This document shows, piece after piece, positions 8,071-16,105 of a DNA stretch of 64,000 nucleotides. The stretch is from positions 1,426,001 to 1,490,000 of the forward strand of contig NZ_CP101456.1 of the NCBI RefSeq assembly GCF_024362485.1, read 5' to 3'. Below the pieces are notes generated by a model. The model saw only the letters and a program-made list of their open reading frames with translations, was not told where the DNA came from and searched no databases. Positions within the stretch are counted from its first letter, which is position 1, and each line of letters opens with the position of its first letter. The DNA comes from Natronobeatus ordinarius (lineage in GTDB: Archaea; Halobacteriota; Halobacteria; Halobacteriales; Natrialbaceae). A program made the translations under genes and the position numbers.

Positions 8071-8334
8071 ATGGCGATCACGCTGTACGAACTCGAGGGC
8101 TGTCCCTACTGCGAGGCGGTGGCGGATCGACTCGAGGAGGCGGGCGTCGACTACGACTCCGTCTGGGTCGAGGCGCTTCACTCCGAGCGCGACGAGGTAA
8201 AACGCGTCTCGGGCCAGCGGCTCGTCCCCGTGCTCGTCGACGACGAACGGGGCGTGACGATGGCCGAATCGGCGAACGTTCTCGAGTACGTCGACCGGAC
8301 GCTCGCTCCAGCCGCGACCGAGGGGAGCGAGTAG
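8071..8334 (+). CDS. Glutaredoxin-like protein
   Basis: 87 residues with a thioredoxin fold. The dithiol active site CPYC is at residues 11-14 after the first strand (ITLYELEGCPYC), the cis-Pro loop is QRLVPVLVDD, and a helix end AESANVLEYVDRTL resembles the glutathione S-transferase N-domain. It probably performs dithiol-disulphide exchange in the cytoplasm; haloarchaea use gamma-glutamylcysteine rather than glutathione, so the reductant may differ. An OsmC protein follows on the same strand, another thiol-redox family. Confidence 0.88.
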   Translation: MAITLYELEGCPYCEAVADRLEEAGVDYDSVWVEALHSERDEVKRVSGQRLVPVLVDDERGVTMAESANVLEYVDRTLAPAATEGSE

Positions 8335-8439
8335 GTCGAAGGACGCGAGAGTAGATCGAAAGAAGCGAGTGACGAGACGCGAGCGTCCGCGAGCCGGTCA
8401 TCGGAACCGACTTTGCCCACACACGTGAACGATCCTCAG

Positions 8440-8877
8440 ATGGCAGCTAACACCGACGATGAGGACGACCTGACGACGTACGCGCTCACGGGAACCAGCC
8501 TGAGTCCCCGCCGGATGCGGATCGAGACCGACGACGCCGAATTCGTGATCGGCGACGACGCCAGTCCCGTCGAGTACCTCCTGGGATCGCTGCTCGCCTG
8601 CGTCAACTCCACGGGCGCGCTCGTCGCCCGCGACATGGGGATCGACCTCGAGGAACTCACCGGAACGATCGAGGGCACCGTCGACTACGCGGCGTTCCTG
8701 GGCGAGGAGACGGACGCTCGCGCCGGGTACCAGCAGGTCACGATCTCGCTCACGGTCGACGCCGACGCGGACGACGAGACGCTCGAGGAGTGGCTCGCGG
8801 CCGTCGAGCAACGCTGTCCGGTCAGCGACAACGTCGGGAACGGAACGCCACTCGGACTCGAGTTCGAACGCGTCTAA
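8440..8877 (+). CDS. OsmC family protein
   Basis: 145 residues of the OsmC/Ohr superfamily: the segment SPVEYLLGSLLACVNSTGAL carries the first conserved cysteine in the long helix, and the second cysteine is in AAVEQRCPVSDNVGNGTPL. These two thiols reduce organic hydroperoxides in characterised members. ATG 8440 is preferred to an in-frame TTG at 8413. Stands 105 nt after the glutaredoxin gene. Confidence 0.88.
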   Translation: MAANTDDEDDLTTYALTGTSLSPRRMRIETDDAEFVIGDDASPVEYLLGSLLACVNSTGALVARDMGIDLEELTGTIEGTVDYAAFLGEETDARAGYQQVTISLTVDADADDETLEEWLAAVEQRCPVSDNVGNGTPLGLEFERV

Positions 8878-8931
8878 TCCGTCCCCGGGCAGGCGACAAC
8901 GGGATGTCACTCGAGTGCGTCGAGCTAGCAC

Positions 8932-9378
8932 ATGAGACAGGTCGAGGCGTTCGAGGAGATCGACGCCCCACCCGACGTCGTCTGGGAGGTGTTGCTCGAG
9001 TTCGACAGCTACCCGGAGTGGAACCCGTTCGTGCGCTCGATCGAGGGGATCCCGGTCGAGGGCGAACACCTCAGGATTCGGATGGAACCGCCGGAGTCAC
9101 GCGGGATGACGTTCAGACCGGAGGTGCTGGTCGCCGAGGAGAACCGCCGGCTCGCCTGGCTCTGTCGCCTGCTGGTGCCGTTCGCGTTCGACGCCTACCA
9201 CGAGTTCCGACTCGAGCCGATCGACGGGGGTGAACGGACCCGACTGCTCCAGCGCGAGACGTTCCGCGGTGCGCTCGTTCCCGCCCTGCTCGACGAGGAG
9301 CGCGTCGAGCGCGGCTTTCGACGCATGAACGCTGCCGTCAGAGAACGCGCCGAACGACGGATCGGCGTCCCGGCTTGA
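8932..9378 (+). CDS. SRPBCC-fold protein (polyketide cyclase/dehydrase type)
   Basis: 148 residues. The N-terminus (MRQVEAFEEIDAPPDVVWEV, then FDSYPEWNPFVRSIEG) is the hallmark of the SRPBCC helix-grip fold, followed by beta strands and a long C-terminal helix (ERVERGFRRMNAAVRERAER). Members bind hydrophobic ligands in a deep cavity. The ligand here is unknown. Confidence 0.85.
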   Translation: MRQVEAFEEIDAPPDVVWEVLLEFDSYPEWNPFVRSIEGIPVEGEHLRIRMEPPESRGMTFRPEVLVAEENRRLAWLCRLLVPFAFDAYHEFRLEPIDGGERTRLLQRETFRGALVPALLDEERVERGFRRMNAAVRERAERRIGVPA

Positions 9379-9436
9379 GACGCGCCCGAACCACGAAATC
9401 GCAATCCATACCACATCGGCGGGCACACCTCACCAC

Positions 9437-10333
9437 ATGCATCTTGGCGTAATCGGACTCGGACGGATGGGGCAGATCGTCACACGGCGCGTCCTCGAGG
9501 CAGGTCACGACGTCGTCGCCTTCGACCTCGACGAAGACGCAATCGCAGACGCTGCCGAAGCCGGCGCGGAACCAGCCGACTCGGTGGTCGACCTCGCCGA
9601 GCAGCTGGGCGAGCAGAAACACATCTGGCTGATGGTCCCCGCGGGCGAACCCGTCGACGCCGCCCTCGAGACGCTCGCAGACCACCTCTCGGCCGACGAC
9701 GTCGTCGTCGACGGCGGCAACTCCTACTTCCAGGACTCGGTCCGCCGGGCGGAACGCTGTCCCGCCCGCTATCTCGACTGTGGCACCTCCGGCGGCCCTG
9801 CCGGCGCCGAGCTGGGCTTTTCGCTCATGATCGGCGGCCCCGCCGAGGCCTACGAGGAACTGACGCCGATCTTCGACGCCGTCGCCACCGGCCCCGACGG
9901 CCACGCCCACATGGGTCCCGCCGGCTCGGGCCACTACGTCAAGATGGTCCACAACGGCGTCGAGTACGCCCTGATGCAGGCTTACGGCGAAGGCTTCGAA
10001 CTCCTCTCCGAGGGACGGTACGACCTCGACTTAGAGGCCGTCGCGAAGGTCTGGAACAACGGCGCCGTCATCCGCTCGTGGCTACTCGAGCTCTGTGAGG
10101 AAGCTTTCCGCGAGGAGGGATCCGACCTCGGCGACGTCGCCGACCACATCGAGGGTGGCTCCACGGGAACCTGGACCGTCCAGGAGGGCCTCGAGCAGGA
10201 AGTCCCCGTCCCGCTGCTCTACACGGCCCTGGCCGAGCGGTTCGGCTCGCGGGCGGACGAACGGTTCTCGAGGCGACTCGCCAACCGGCTTCGGTACGGC
10301 TTCGGCCGCCACGAGGTCAGACGGCGCGAGTAG
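9437..10333 (+). CDS. gnd: 6-phosphogluconate dehydrogenase, decarboxylating
   Basis: 298 residues, the short single-domain-dimer type. The dinucleotide-binding motif GLGRMG is at residues 7-12. The substrate loop GTSGGPAGAELG and the helix KMVHNGVEYALMQAYGEG with the catalytic lysine at residue 169 follow. The enzyme oxidises 6-phosphogluconate to ribulose 5-phosphate and CO2. In haloarchaea this oxidative route supplies pentoses, since the non-oxidative branch is incomplete. Ends 72 nt before the tRNA-Arg gene. Confidence 0.95.
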   Translation: MHLGVIGLGRMGQIVTRRVLEAGHDVVAFDLDEDAIADAAEAGAEPADSVVDLAEQLGEQKHIWLMVPAGEPVDAALETLADHLSADDVVVDGGNSYFQDSVRRAERCPARYLDCGTSGGPAGAELGFSLMIGGPAEAYEELTPIFDAVATGPDGHAHMGPAGSGHYVKMVHNGVEYALMQAYGEGFELLSEGRYDLDLEAVAKVWNNGAVIRSWLLELCEEAFREEGSDLGDVADHIEGGSTGTWTVQEGLEQEVPVPLLYTALAERFGSRADERFSRRLANRLRYGFGRHEVRRRE

Positions 10334-10372
10334 TCGAGACAACGCGTTCGGGTCCCGATCACAGGTCAGAAG

Positions 10373-10380
10373 CGTTATAG
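10373..10380 (+). promoter_or_regulatory. TATA-like element of tRNA-Arg
   Basis: CGTTATAG lies about 29 nt before the first base of the tRNA, the usual archaeal TATA spacing. Confidence 0.5.
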
Positions 10381-10405
10381 GGGCGTGGAAACTTCCCACT
10401 CGTAA

Positions 10406-10478
10406 GGGCGCGTAGCTCAGTGGACAGAGTCCTTGGTTCCGGACCAAGATGTCGCGGGTTCAAATCCCGTCGCGCCCG
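10406..10478 (+). tRNA. tRNA-Arg (anticodon CCG)
   Basis: 73 nt forming a full cloverleaf: acceptor GGGCGCG pairs with CGCGCCC (10471-10477), discriminator G at 10478, anticodon arm CTTGG-TTCCGGA-CCAAG with anticodon CCG reading CGG codons, and T-arm GCGGG-TTCAAAT-CCCGT. No intron is seen and CCA is not encoded. Its 3' half is the integration target of the provirus that begins directly after it. Confidence 0.97.
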
Positions 10479-10479
10479 T
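10464..10479 (+). other. attL: left attachment site in the tRNA-Arg 3' end
   Basis: ATCCCGTCGCGCCCGT at 10464-10479 recurs exactly at 29351-29366 and in shortened or altered form at 29179 and 29293. Integration into the T-arm/acceptor end of a tRNA leaves the tRNA intact on this side. Confidence 0.8.
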
Positions 10480-10652
10480 CAGCAGACGTCGCGTTTTACG
10501 ACTAATTCAGACCAGACCGTAGACACCTCTACACCGTCGATTTTTGCACTTTCGCCGTTTTTCGAAGGGGGTTCCAAATCTGATATCGGTACGATTCCTG
10601 TTGTACCCCCTCGCAGTCGGGCGATTCACTGCGCCAACGTGGGGTGGTCGGC

Positions 10653-10880
10653 GTGAGCGTCCACACCTGGCAGTCGGCCAGTACCTCGAGGTGCCTTCAC
10701 TGTGGTTCCCACGTCACTGACCAGTTCTGCCGAGTGTTCGGTGACGATCGCGATCGTGCCCACCGCTGTGGCGAGTGTGACAGTTACGCCCGACTGAGCC
10801 GCGGCTCCGCTGCTGGCGTCGACGTTCCGATCCCGGATCCGGAGACGTCCGCAGGACGCCACGGGGGTGAGCCGCGGTGA
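10653..10880 (+). CDS. Small zinc-finger protein (DUF7563-like)
   Basis: 75 residues with two Cys pairs: CLHCGSHVTDQFCRVFGDD and HRCGECDSYARLSRGSAAG. The arrangement CxxCGxxV...F.RVFGD....CxxC is typical of small zinc-finger proteins frequent in haloarchaeal chromosomes and viruses, of unknown function. The start is uncertain: GTG at 10653 or 10644. It opens a chain of genes that overlap by GTGA or ATGA up to 13928. Confidence 0.65.
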   Translation: MSVHTWQSASTSRCLHCGSHVTDQFCRVFGDDRDRAHRCGECDSYARLSRGSAAGVDVPIPDPETSAGRHGGEPR

Positions 10881-10999
10881 CACCGTTCGTTCCGGCGAAC
10901 CGGCTGTACGACGTCGAGCGTCGCGAGCGCCGCGCCGAATACTGGGTAGTGGTCACGCGGTCGCTGACCGAGAACCTCGAGGACGGTGGTTCGCGATGA
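10877..10999 (+). CDS. 40-residue hypothetical microprotein
   Basis: GTG 10877 overlaps the previous TGA (GTGA) and its own TGA overlaps the next ATG (ATGA at 10996-10999). The product (start MTPFVPANRLYDVERRERRA) is charged with a short hydrophobic YWVVV. No family is recognised. Its reality rests only on the perfect start/stop coupling on both sides. Confidence 0.5.
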   Translation: MTPFVPANRLYDVERRERRAEYWVVVTRSLTENLEDGGSR

Positions 11000-11115
11000 G
11001 CCGTCTCGTCGAGTCCGACGAGTGTGCGCGATGTGAGGCCACCGTCGACGTCTCTCGGCGACTCTGTCCCGACTGTGCTCGCGAAGTCCGTCGTGCGCGA
11101 GGTGGTCCGCTGTGA
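10996..11115 (+). CDS. 39-residue zinc-ribbon microprotein
   Basis: MSRLVESDECARCEATVDVS followed by RRLCPDCAREVRRA: two CxxC pairs in 39 residues, enough for one zinc knuckle. ATG 10996 and TGA 11113-11115 both overlap neighbouring genes. Such microproteins are common among haloviruses; function unknown. Confidence 0.6.
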   Translation: MSRLVESDECARCEATVDVSRRLCPDCAREVRRARGGPL

Positions 11116-11600
11116 GCGCCGCTCGAGCGTCGTCGAAACACGCGGGCGAGACCGCCGAGGCCGCGGTCCTCGAGCGGGTTCCGGAACTCGAGTACGTCCA
11201 GGATACGGAAAACGAACACGTCGACGCGCGGGTGGCCGACGTCCTGGTGGCGCGGTCTGACGTGCCGACCGTCGCGCTCCCGGTCCTCGAGGTCGGCACG
11301 CTCGTCGAGATCAAGTCGGTGATGGTCGTCTACGGCGAGAACCAGGCTCGCGGGCGCTACTACCTCCGGGAACAGCAACACCGCCACCTGCTCGAGCACG
11401 GGGCGGTGTACCTGTTCGCGGTCTGTGTTCCGGCCCCCTCCCGCGACGTGATCGCGGTGAAGATCGTCCCGGCGACGATCGTCGACGAGCTGGTGTCGTC
11501 GTGGATCGACGCCGGTGAGCGGCCGGACTACGCCCAGCTGTCCTGGAGTCGGATCTTCGATCCGGCCGAGGTCGACCGCGATGGGGGTGAGCGACCGTGA
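11112..11600 (+). CDS. PD-(D/E)XK-like nuclease, provirus
   Basis: 162 residues. The core is a restriction-like pattern: an acidic strand before VGTLVEIKSVMVVYGENQAR (the E-x-K pair), then GRYYLREQQHRHLLEHGAVYLFAV. The later gene at 16106-16498 has the same EIKS...R..H..L..H...Y.F arrangement, so the two are probably paralogous folds. An endonuclease or resolvase role in viral DNA processing is inferred. GTG 11112 overlaps the preceding stop. Confidence 0.65.
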   Translation: MSAARASSKHAGETAEAAVLERVPELEYVQDTENEHVDARVADVLVARSDVPTVALPVLEVGTLVEIKSVMVVYGENQARGRYYLREQQHRHLLEHGAVYLFAVCVPAPSRDVIAVKIVPATIVDELVSSWIDAGERPDYAQLSWSRIFDPAEVDRDGGERP

Positions 11601-12109
11601 CGGTTCGAACGACCTACTTCGGCGGGCTGAACTCCCGATTCGAACCCGCCGAAGGTGACGACGTCTTCGGCGTCGTTCGCTATCCGAAGGACTTCGTCGA
11701 GCGGCTCACCGACCGGAACATCCCGGCCGTTGCGCCTCCGGCCGATCTCCTCGAGGCGTTCAAGACCGTCGAGAACGCGGCCGACCGGAACGGCGATCCG
11801 AACCCGTCGGCGATCGCCTGGGACTCTGTTCGATACAAACCGCGGTATCTCGCTCACCTCGAGCAACCGGGACCGAGTCTGGTCGTCGACGAGCTGCGCG
11901 ATCGCGCTCGCGAGCGTGACGTCTGGCTCGTCTGCTGGGAGAAAGACGCCCGCTGGTGTCACCGGCGGCTGCTCGCGAACGCGATCGTCGCCGACCTCGA
12001 GGACGTCGACGTCGTCCACCACCCGGACCCGTCGACGATCCCCCTCGAGGAACCCGATGAGTCGCCGGAAGCGAGTCTCGCTGACTTCGCTGGAGCCGGA
12101 GGTGCGTGA
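11597..12109 (+). CDS. DUF488-like protein
   Basis: 170 residues. Near residue 115 the segment VWLVCWEKDARWCHRRLLAN matches the DUF488 signature (a cysteine followed by a C-H-R). DUF488 proteins are widespread and uncharacterised. Together with the upstream nuclease and zinc microproteins it forms part of the provirus early-side operon; GTG 11597 overlaps the previous gene. Confidence 0.65.
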   Translation: MTVRTTYFGGLNSRFEPAEGDDVFGVVRYPKDFVERLTDRNIPAVAPPADLLEAFKTVENAADRNGDPNPSAIAWDSVRYKPRYLAHLEQPGPSLVVDELRDRARERDVWLVCWEKDARWCHRRLLANAIVADLEDVDVVHHPDPSTIPLEEPDESPEASLADFAGAGGA

Positions 12110-12309
12110 TGAGCGATCTGACCGCCTTCGGCCTCGAGCCACAGGACCCGGCCGACGACGAGCCCATAGCCCACGAGGAGTCCGATGAGTCGGCGATCTG
12201 GGCAGCGTGTCTCGACTGTGAGTACGTCGGCTACGAGGTGAGCACCCGCTTCGGCCAGTCAGTACCGCTCTGTCCGGACTGTTTCGCAGAACGGGAGGGG
12301 TTGGCGTGA
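12109..12309 (+). CDS. Small zinc-ribbon protein
   Basis: 66 residues: an acidic N-terminus (AFGLEPQDPADDEPIAHEES) and a zinc knuckle AACLDCEYVGYE ... LCPDCFAEREG. The stop of the previous gene overlaps ATG 12109 (TGATG); GTG 12106 is an alternative. Function unknown. Confidence 0.6.
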   Translation: MSDLTAFGLEPQDPADDEPIAHEESDESAIWAACLDCEYVGYEVSTRFGQSVPLCPDCFAEREGLA

Positions 12310-13928
12310 CTCAGGTCGAAACCACCCCTCACGAGTCCCACGGCCGCTGGAAGTGGGACGACTGGGGGCGCGGCCCCTACGACGCGCTCTCGAGCGTGAT
12401 GCTCGGCCCGCCGTTCGAGGGACACCTCGAGCTAGATCTCGAAGTCGACGGCGAGCCCTGGCACGTCCAGGTGACCTACTCGAAGTCGGGGTTCGCCCCC
12501 CGCCCACGAGACAACATCAACGCCTCGCGGCTGTACGAGTGGGACATCGTCGGCCGCGGGCCTGGCGAGGCGAAAGCATCGTTCAACATCAGCCCGCGCC
12601 ACCCGAATATGCGCCACTGGCAGACGGGCGATCGCGTGAACCTGCCGTGGGATTCGCAGTTCGGCGAAGTCGACGGCGTCGACGTCGAGTACTCCCCGTC
12701 GAACGTCGAACCCGAGCGCGCCCTCGAGCTCCTTCCCGAGTTCTACGCCGCGATCTTCGAAGCGGCGGGTGAGCCGATCTATCACGAGTACTTCCGAAAG
12801 CCGCCACACCCCGAGTACAGCCGCGAGTGGGCACACGAGCGGTACGTCCGTATTCGCCGCGAGCGCGCGGAGACGCTGGTGAAGTCGGGCGTGCTCCAGA
12901 AAGTGATGCACCACCTGACGGATATGGAAGGGGTGAAAGCCGAGCTGAAAATCGACAACCGGGAGGTCATTAACCACCAGAACCGGCTCGTACTCGACCC
13001 GGCGTCGGTGGCCGAACTGCTGCCGGGGCACACCTACGGCCGAAAGTTCGAGATCTACCAGCTCGCCGACCCCGACGCGGTGTCGAAAGACCACCCGTCG
13101 TACCACCCGAAGGTGGAAGTCCTGGCGAACAAGAAGATGAACGACGGCGAGGCATGGGCATGGGCCGATCGACAGCGCGTCGTCGAGGAGATCGACGAGA
13201 CGCTGATGAACTTCCTCGCGTGGGACGACATCCCGCTCGCACCCGATGCAACCGGCGTCTACGTCCCGGACGACCATTTCGACGCCGTGGCTCGAGAGAC
13301 GCCGGTCGAGCTCTATCCCGACCCGACGCCGCGCCTCGAGGCGAAGTCCGACCACCTGTTGCTGACGACGCTTCGCGACATGGGCAACACCGCCGAGGAG
13401 ATCGCCGAGATCGTCGCGACCGACGGCGGTGCCGACGTCGACGAACTCGCCGACCAGCTGGGGAAACACCCCGCGACGATCTACCGAGCGATCACCGACC
13501 TCGGCGAGATCGTCGACCTGGAAGACGGCCACGTCTCCTACCGCGTGCGGAAGTACCGCGAAGAGATCCGTGCGCTCGTCGAGAGCGCCGAGTACGCGAT
13601 CGACAGCTACGCCGACCGCCTCCAGCACGTGATGGGCCTCGCCGACCACGTCGCCGAGTGCTCACCCTTCCAGCGGTGGCTCGCCGAAAACGGCGCCGAC
13701 CTCGAGTTCGACCAGGAAGGCAACCCGAAGCGCCTCCGGATCGACACCATCCTCTCCTGGTTCAAAGCGGACAGCTTTGAGACCGCTCAGCGCGTCGCGA
13801 GCGAAGCCCTCGAGAAGTGGACGCGTTCGGGGAACGATCCGGCAGTGCTCCGGCGGACGTCGATGACCTGGACGACGCCCGGCGGCACGACTGAAACCGG
13901 ATTCATCGGCGCCATCGCCGATCGCTGA
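12306..13928 (+). CDS. Winged-helix viral protein, candidate replication factor (DUF7845-like)
   Basis: 540 residues, the largest plus-strand gene of the provirus. The N-terminal part has repeated WKWDDWGRGPY and RQVHPW-like aromatic features with no recognised enzyme motif. Residues about 345-410 contain a winged helix (DHLLLTTLRDMGNTAEEIAE; LADQLGKHPATIYRAITDLG). The C-terminus is helical. Similar long proteins with a wHTH accompany betapleolipovirus-type elements; a role in replication or gene control is inferred, not shown. GTG 12306 overlaps the preceding stop, so it is the last gene of the coupled chain starting at 10653. Confidence 0.55.
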   Translation: MTQVETTPHESHGRWKWDDWGRGPYDALSSVMLGPPFEGHLELDLEVDGEPWHVQVTYSKSGFAPRPRDNINASRLYEWDIVGRGPGEAKASFNISPRHPNMRHWQTGDRVNLPWDSQFGEVDGVDVEYSPSNVEPERALELLPEFYAAIFEAAGEPIYHEYFRKPPHPEYSREWAHERYVRIRRERAETLVKSGVLQKVMHHLTDMEGVKAELKIDNREVINHQNRLVLDPASVAELLPGHTYGRKFEIYQLADPDAVSKDHPSYHPKVEVLANKKMNDGEAWAWADRQRVVEEIDETLMNFLAWDDIPLAPDATGVYVPDDHFDAVARETPVELYPDPTPRLEAKSDHLLLTTLRDMGNTAEEIAEIVATDGGADVDELADQLGKHPATIYRAITDLGEIVDLEDGHVSYRVRKYREEIRALVESAEYAIDSYADRLQHVMGLADHVAECSPFQRWLAENGADLEFDQEGNPKRLRIDTILSWFKADSFETAQRVASEALEKWTRSGNDPAVLRRTSMTWTTPGGTTETGFIGAIADR

Positions 13929-14385
13929 ACCGACCCCCGTAGTGGCAACGCTTTTCGTCGCCTTTCTTTCAGCAACTCAGGTTGGACTATAGCGGCAGCT
14001 ACTCAAGTGCTGTTGAAGTCGTCGCCTCGAGCGACGCGATCGCGTCGCAGCCGCACCGCGTCGCCAGCGGGGTCGTTTCGCGCTTCGCGCGAAAACCCCC
14101 TTGGCGGGTGTCCCCAAGGGGACAAGACCAAAAAATTACACCGCCCCGCCCCCGCCTCCGCACGCATATCTCCAGTTGAAGCAGTCGAAATGAGGGTGTT
14201 CTATCTAAGATCCAGCACTCGGTGGCTAAGCCTAAATACCGTATGAGCGCCCTATAAGCAGTGTTCGTTTGATATCGTCCATAACAAACCTGTATCAATA
14301 TTTGGGCGTTGGTGGAGGAGTCAGAGTAGGAGTTGTTCGGACGATACGGTTTTAAGCCATATCCGTCCTGGATAACACGATAAGA
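13929..14385. other. Intergenic region with hairpins
   Basis: 457 bp without a credible gene. It contains two adjacent hairpins (14075-14121), an A-rich run after them, and a promoter-like GTTTTAAGCC about 35 nt before the next gene at 14386. It marks the change from the GC-rich viral backbone to an AT-richer cargo gene. Confidence 0.5.
14075..14121. terminator. Two adjacent hairpins, possible terminator of the coupled gene chain
   Basis: First stem: GTTTCGCGC (14075-14083), 3-nt loop, GCGCGAAAAC (14087-14096). Second stem: CCCCTTGG (14097-14104) with CCAAGGGG (14114-14121), 9-nt loop. ACAAGACCAAAAAATTACA follows. They lie about 150-190 nt after the stop at 13928. They could end transcription, form a regulatory RNA, or be part of a replication signal. 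Confidence 0.4.
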
Positions 14386-15144
14386 ATGTCTAAGTACGAA
14401 GAAGTCCGCGAAGAGCTACTCGGAGACACAAGAGATTTTTCCGAACTGAATGCACCCAATGCGGTCGTACAATCCTTTGCCATCTGCACCTACAATCTCA
14501 GGATGATCAAACAACTAATCGAGACAGAAGAGGAGTACGCGAAACACATCGAGGATCGACACAAGTTTCAGCACAAACTCGTTCACAGAGCTGTGAACAG
14601 TTTCCGGTCTACCTACATCCTCCTCAGCCACAACTGTTACAATTCTTGTTACCGTGAACTCCGACATCAATACGAGACGTACCTCACGCTAAAAGGAGTG
14701 AACACGGACGATTCCGAGCGAGTAGCGAGAAAGTGGCGCGAATTCCGTGTTCAACTTGACGCATTAGTCGGTGGTACAGACGAATTCCCATTTTTCGGCT
14801 TCAAGTACATCGATTACCTTCGTAGCCGGCGAGCTAGCGGGAAAGATACACTTGAAAATGAATATAAGAGTTATGGAGAAATGTACGGGTACTTGAGTGA
14901 ACGAGCAGCGCATCCATTTCGAATTGATGGATCATATCTTGACGGAAAGTATAACGAGCCTCAAATGGGTGAGAATGTATACTTCTCATTGTTTATCCTA
15001 TTTGGAGTGTTGAAGGAGTACGAACGTGCGCTTCAGGACACTCCGGTTCCAGAGTTACTTGAGGAAGAGTTTGAGATGACTGCTGAACAGGCAAACTCTG
15101 TTTTCCCGTACGAAGTCCCGGTCTTTCTCCACGAGTATCTTTGA
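14386..15144 (+). CDS. Unknown 252-residue protein, AT-richer cargo gene
   Basis: Mostly helical, with NCYNSCYRELRHQYETYL near residue 85 and a later YLSERAAHPFRIDG. This faintly recalls DUF5677/HEPN-type helical proteins, but no catalytic Rx4-6H motif can be asserted. Codon use is clearly more AT-rich than the viral genes around it. A promoter-like GTTTTAAG is 30-40 nt upstream. It faces the HNH gene tail to tail with a 171-nt gap. The two may be a transferred cargo unit, possibly defensive; this is inference only. Confidence 0.55.
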   Translation: MSKYEEVREELLGDTRDFSELNAPNAVVQSFAICTYNLRMIKQLIETEEEYAKHIEDRHKFQHKLVHRAVNSFRSTYILLSHNCYNSCYRELRHQYETYLTLKGVNTDDSERVARKWREFRVQLDALVGGTDEFPFFGFKYIDYLRSRRASGKDTLENEYKSYGEMYGYLSERAAHPFRIDGSYLDGKYNEPQMGENVYFSLFILFGVLKEYERALQDTPVPELLEEEFEMTAEQANSVFPYEVPVFLHEYL

Positions 15145-15315
15145 GGTACACCCGACTTTCCCGAAGATTGGCCAACAACTGACCCTAATGGAGCAAGGCA
15201 ATTGCGCGGCGCGCAGAGCGCGAGCCACGATCGAGGAAAGATGAACCAGCAGATACTGGGACGCTAAGTGCGCTCTGAACCAGATATACGGAAGATAGCA
15301 CCTTGATAACAACGG

Positions 15316-16032
15316 TTAGCGAAAGTCCTTACAAGGGTAGTCGTGAAACCGAGATTTGCGACGATTGCTTTCCACATGATAATGTTGAATTGCAGACTTT
15401 GTTATCTGTGCAGCAATAGCTGAGGATTGGATCAATTCATCTTCTGTCCATTCTGAGTTTTGTTCGTATAATGGTCTCCCATTCCGTTTTTGTCGATAAG
15501 GTAATGCAACTCGATCATGAAGCTTTTTCAAATTATCAAATGTGACTACGATTGGGTAAGAACCATGGCGATCCTTTTCTCCTGGGTATTCTTCATCAGG
15601 TTCCCAATCATGCACATTACGTAATATTTCAACATCACGTTCATTCACATGTACAACTAACATTGTTGGATGGATATCTGCTAACAACTTTTCAAGAAGG
15701 TGTGGTGATATCCCTGGTGGATCCGAAGAGTTTTGTTCATGTTCTCGCTTCCATTGTTTGAGAAGTTCTGCTGTAAATTCATCAGGTGCCTCGTCAATTA
15801 TACGATGACATGTCGGACACATCAATATTAGATTAGAGTAAGAATCCCGCTCGTTATCGCCCATACTCTCACAATATCGTGCTCCACCAGGCTTTCGCGC
15901 GTGGATATGGCACATTTCACCAATAACAATGTCAAGCTCCAAATCAATCAGTTTTCTTTGGCAGTTGGGGAAGGCACATTGATTCCCCGATGCCCACCAC
16001 AGTTTCTTGACGGTCCTTTTTGAAATTACCAT
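15316..16032 (-). CDS. HNH endonuclease
   Basis: 238 residues. The N-terminal 90 residues are an HNH/zinc nuclease: ISKRTVKKLWWASGNQCAFP-NC, then EMCHIHARKPGGARY, then ERDSYSNLILMCPTCHRIID. Two Cys pairs bind the structural zinc and the His in CHIHA is the likely general base. The C-terminal 140 residues are unknown and may be a specificity or sensing domain. ATG 16032 (MVISKRT) fits the family start. AT-rich compared with the viral genes on either side, so probably acquired separately. Confidence 0.8.
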   Translation of the reverse strand: MVISKRTVKKLWWASGNQCAFPNCQRKLIDLELDIVIGEMCHIHARKPGGARYCESMGDNERDSYSNLILMCPTCHRIIDEAPDEFTAELLKQWKREHEQNSSDPPGISPHLLEKLLADIHPTMLVVHVNERDVEILRNVHDWEPDEEYPGEKDRHGSYPIVVTFDNLKKLHDRVALPYRQKRNGRPLYEQNSEWTEDELIQSSAIAAQITKSAIQHYHVESNRRKSRFHDYPCKDFR

Positions 16033-16105
16033 ATGATATGCTGACGACGACCAATTGTGATTATAGTTCCAAAACCTTTCCCCTACCAACATTATCGATT
16101 GAGTG

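Noticed and set aside
15145-15315. Possible short gene between the convergent cargo genes
   Set aside because: Only stop-rich AT sequence and a GCGC-rich patch; nothing supports coding or an RNA.
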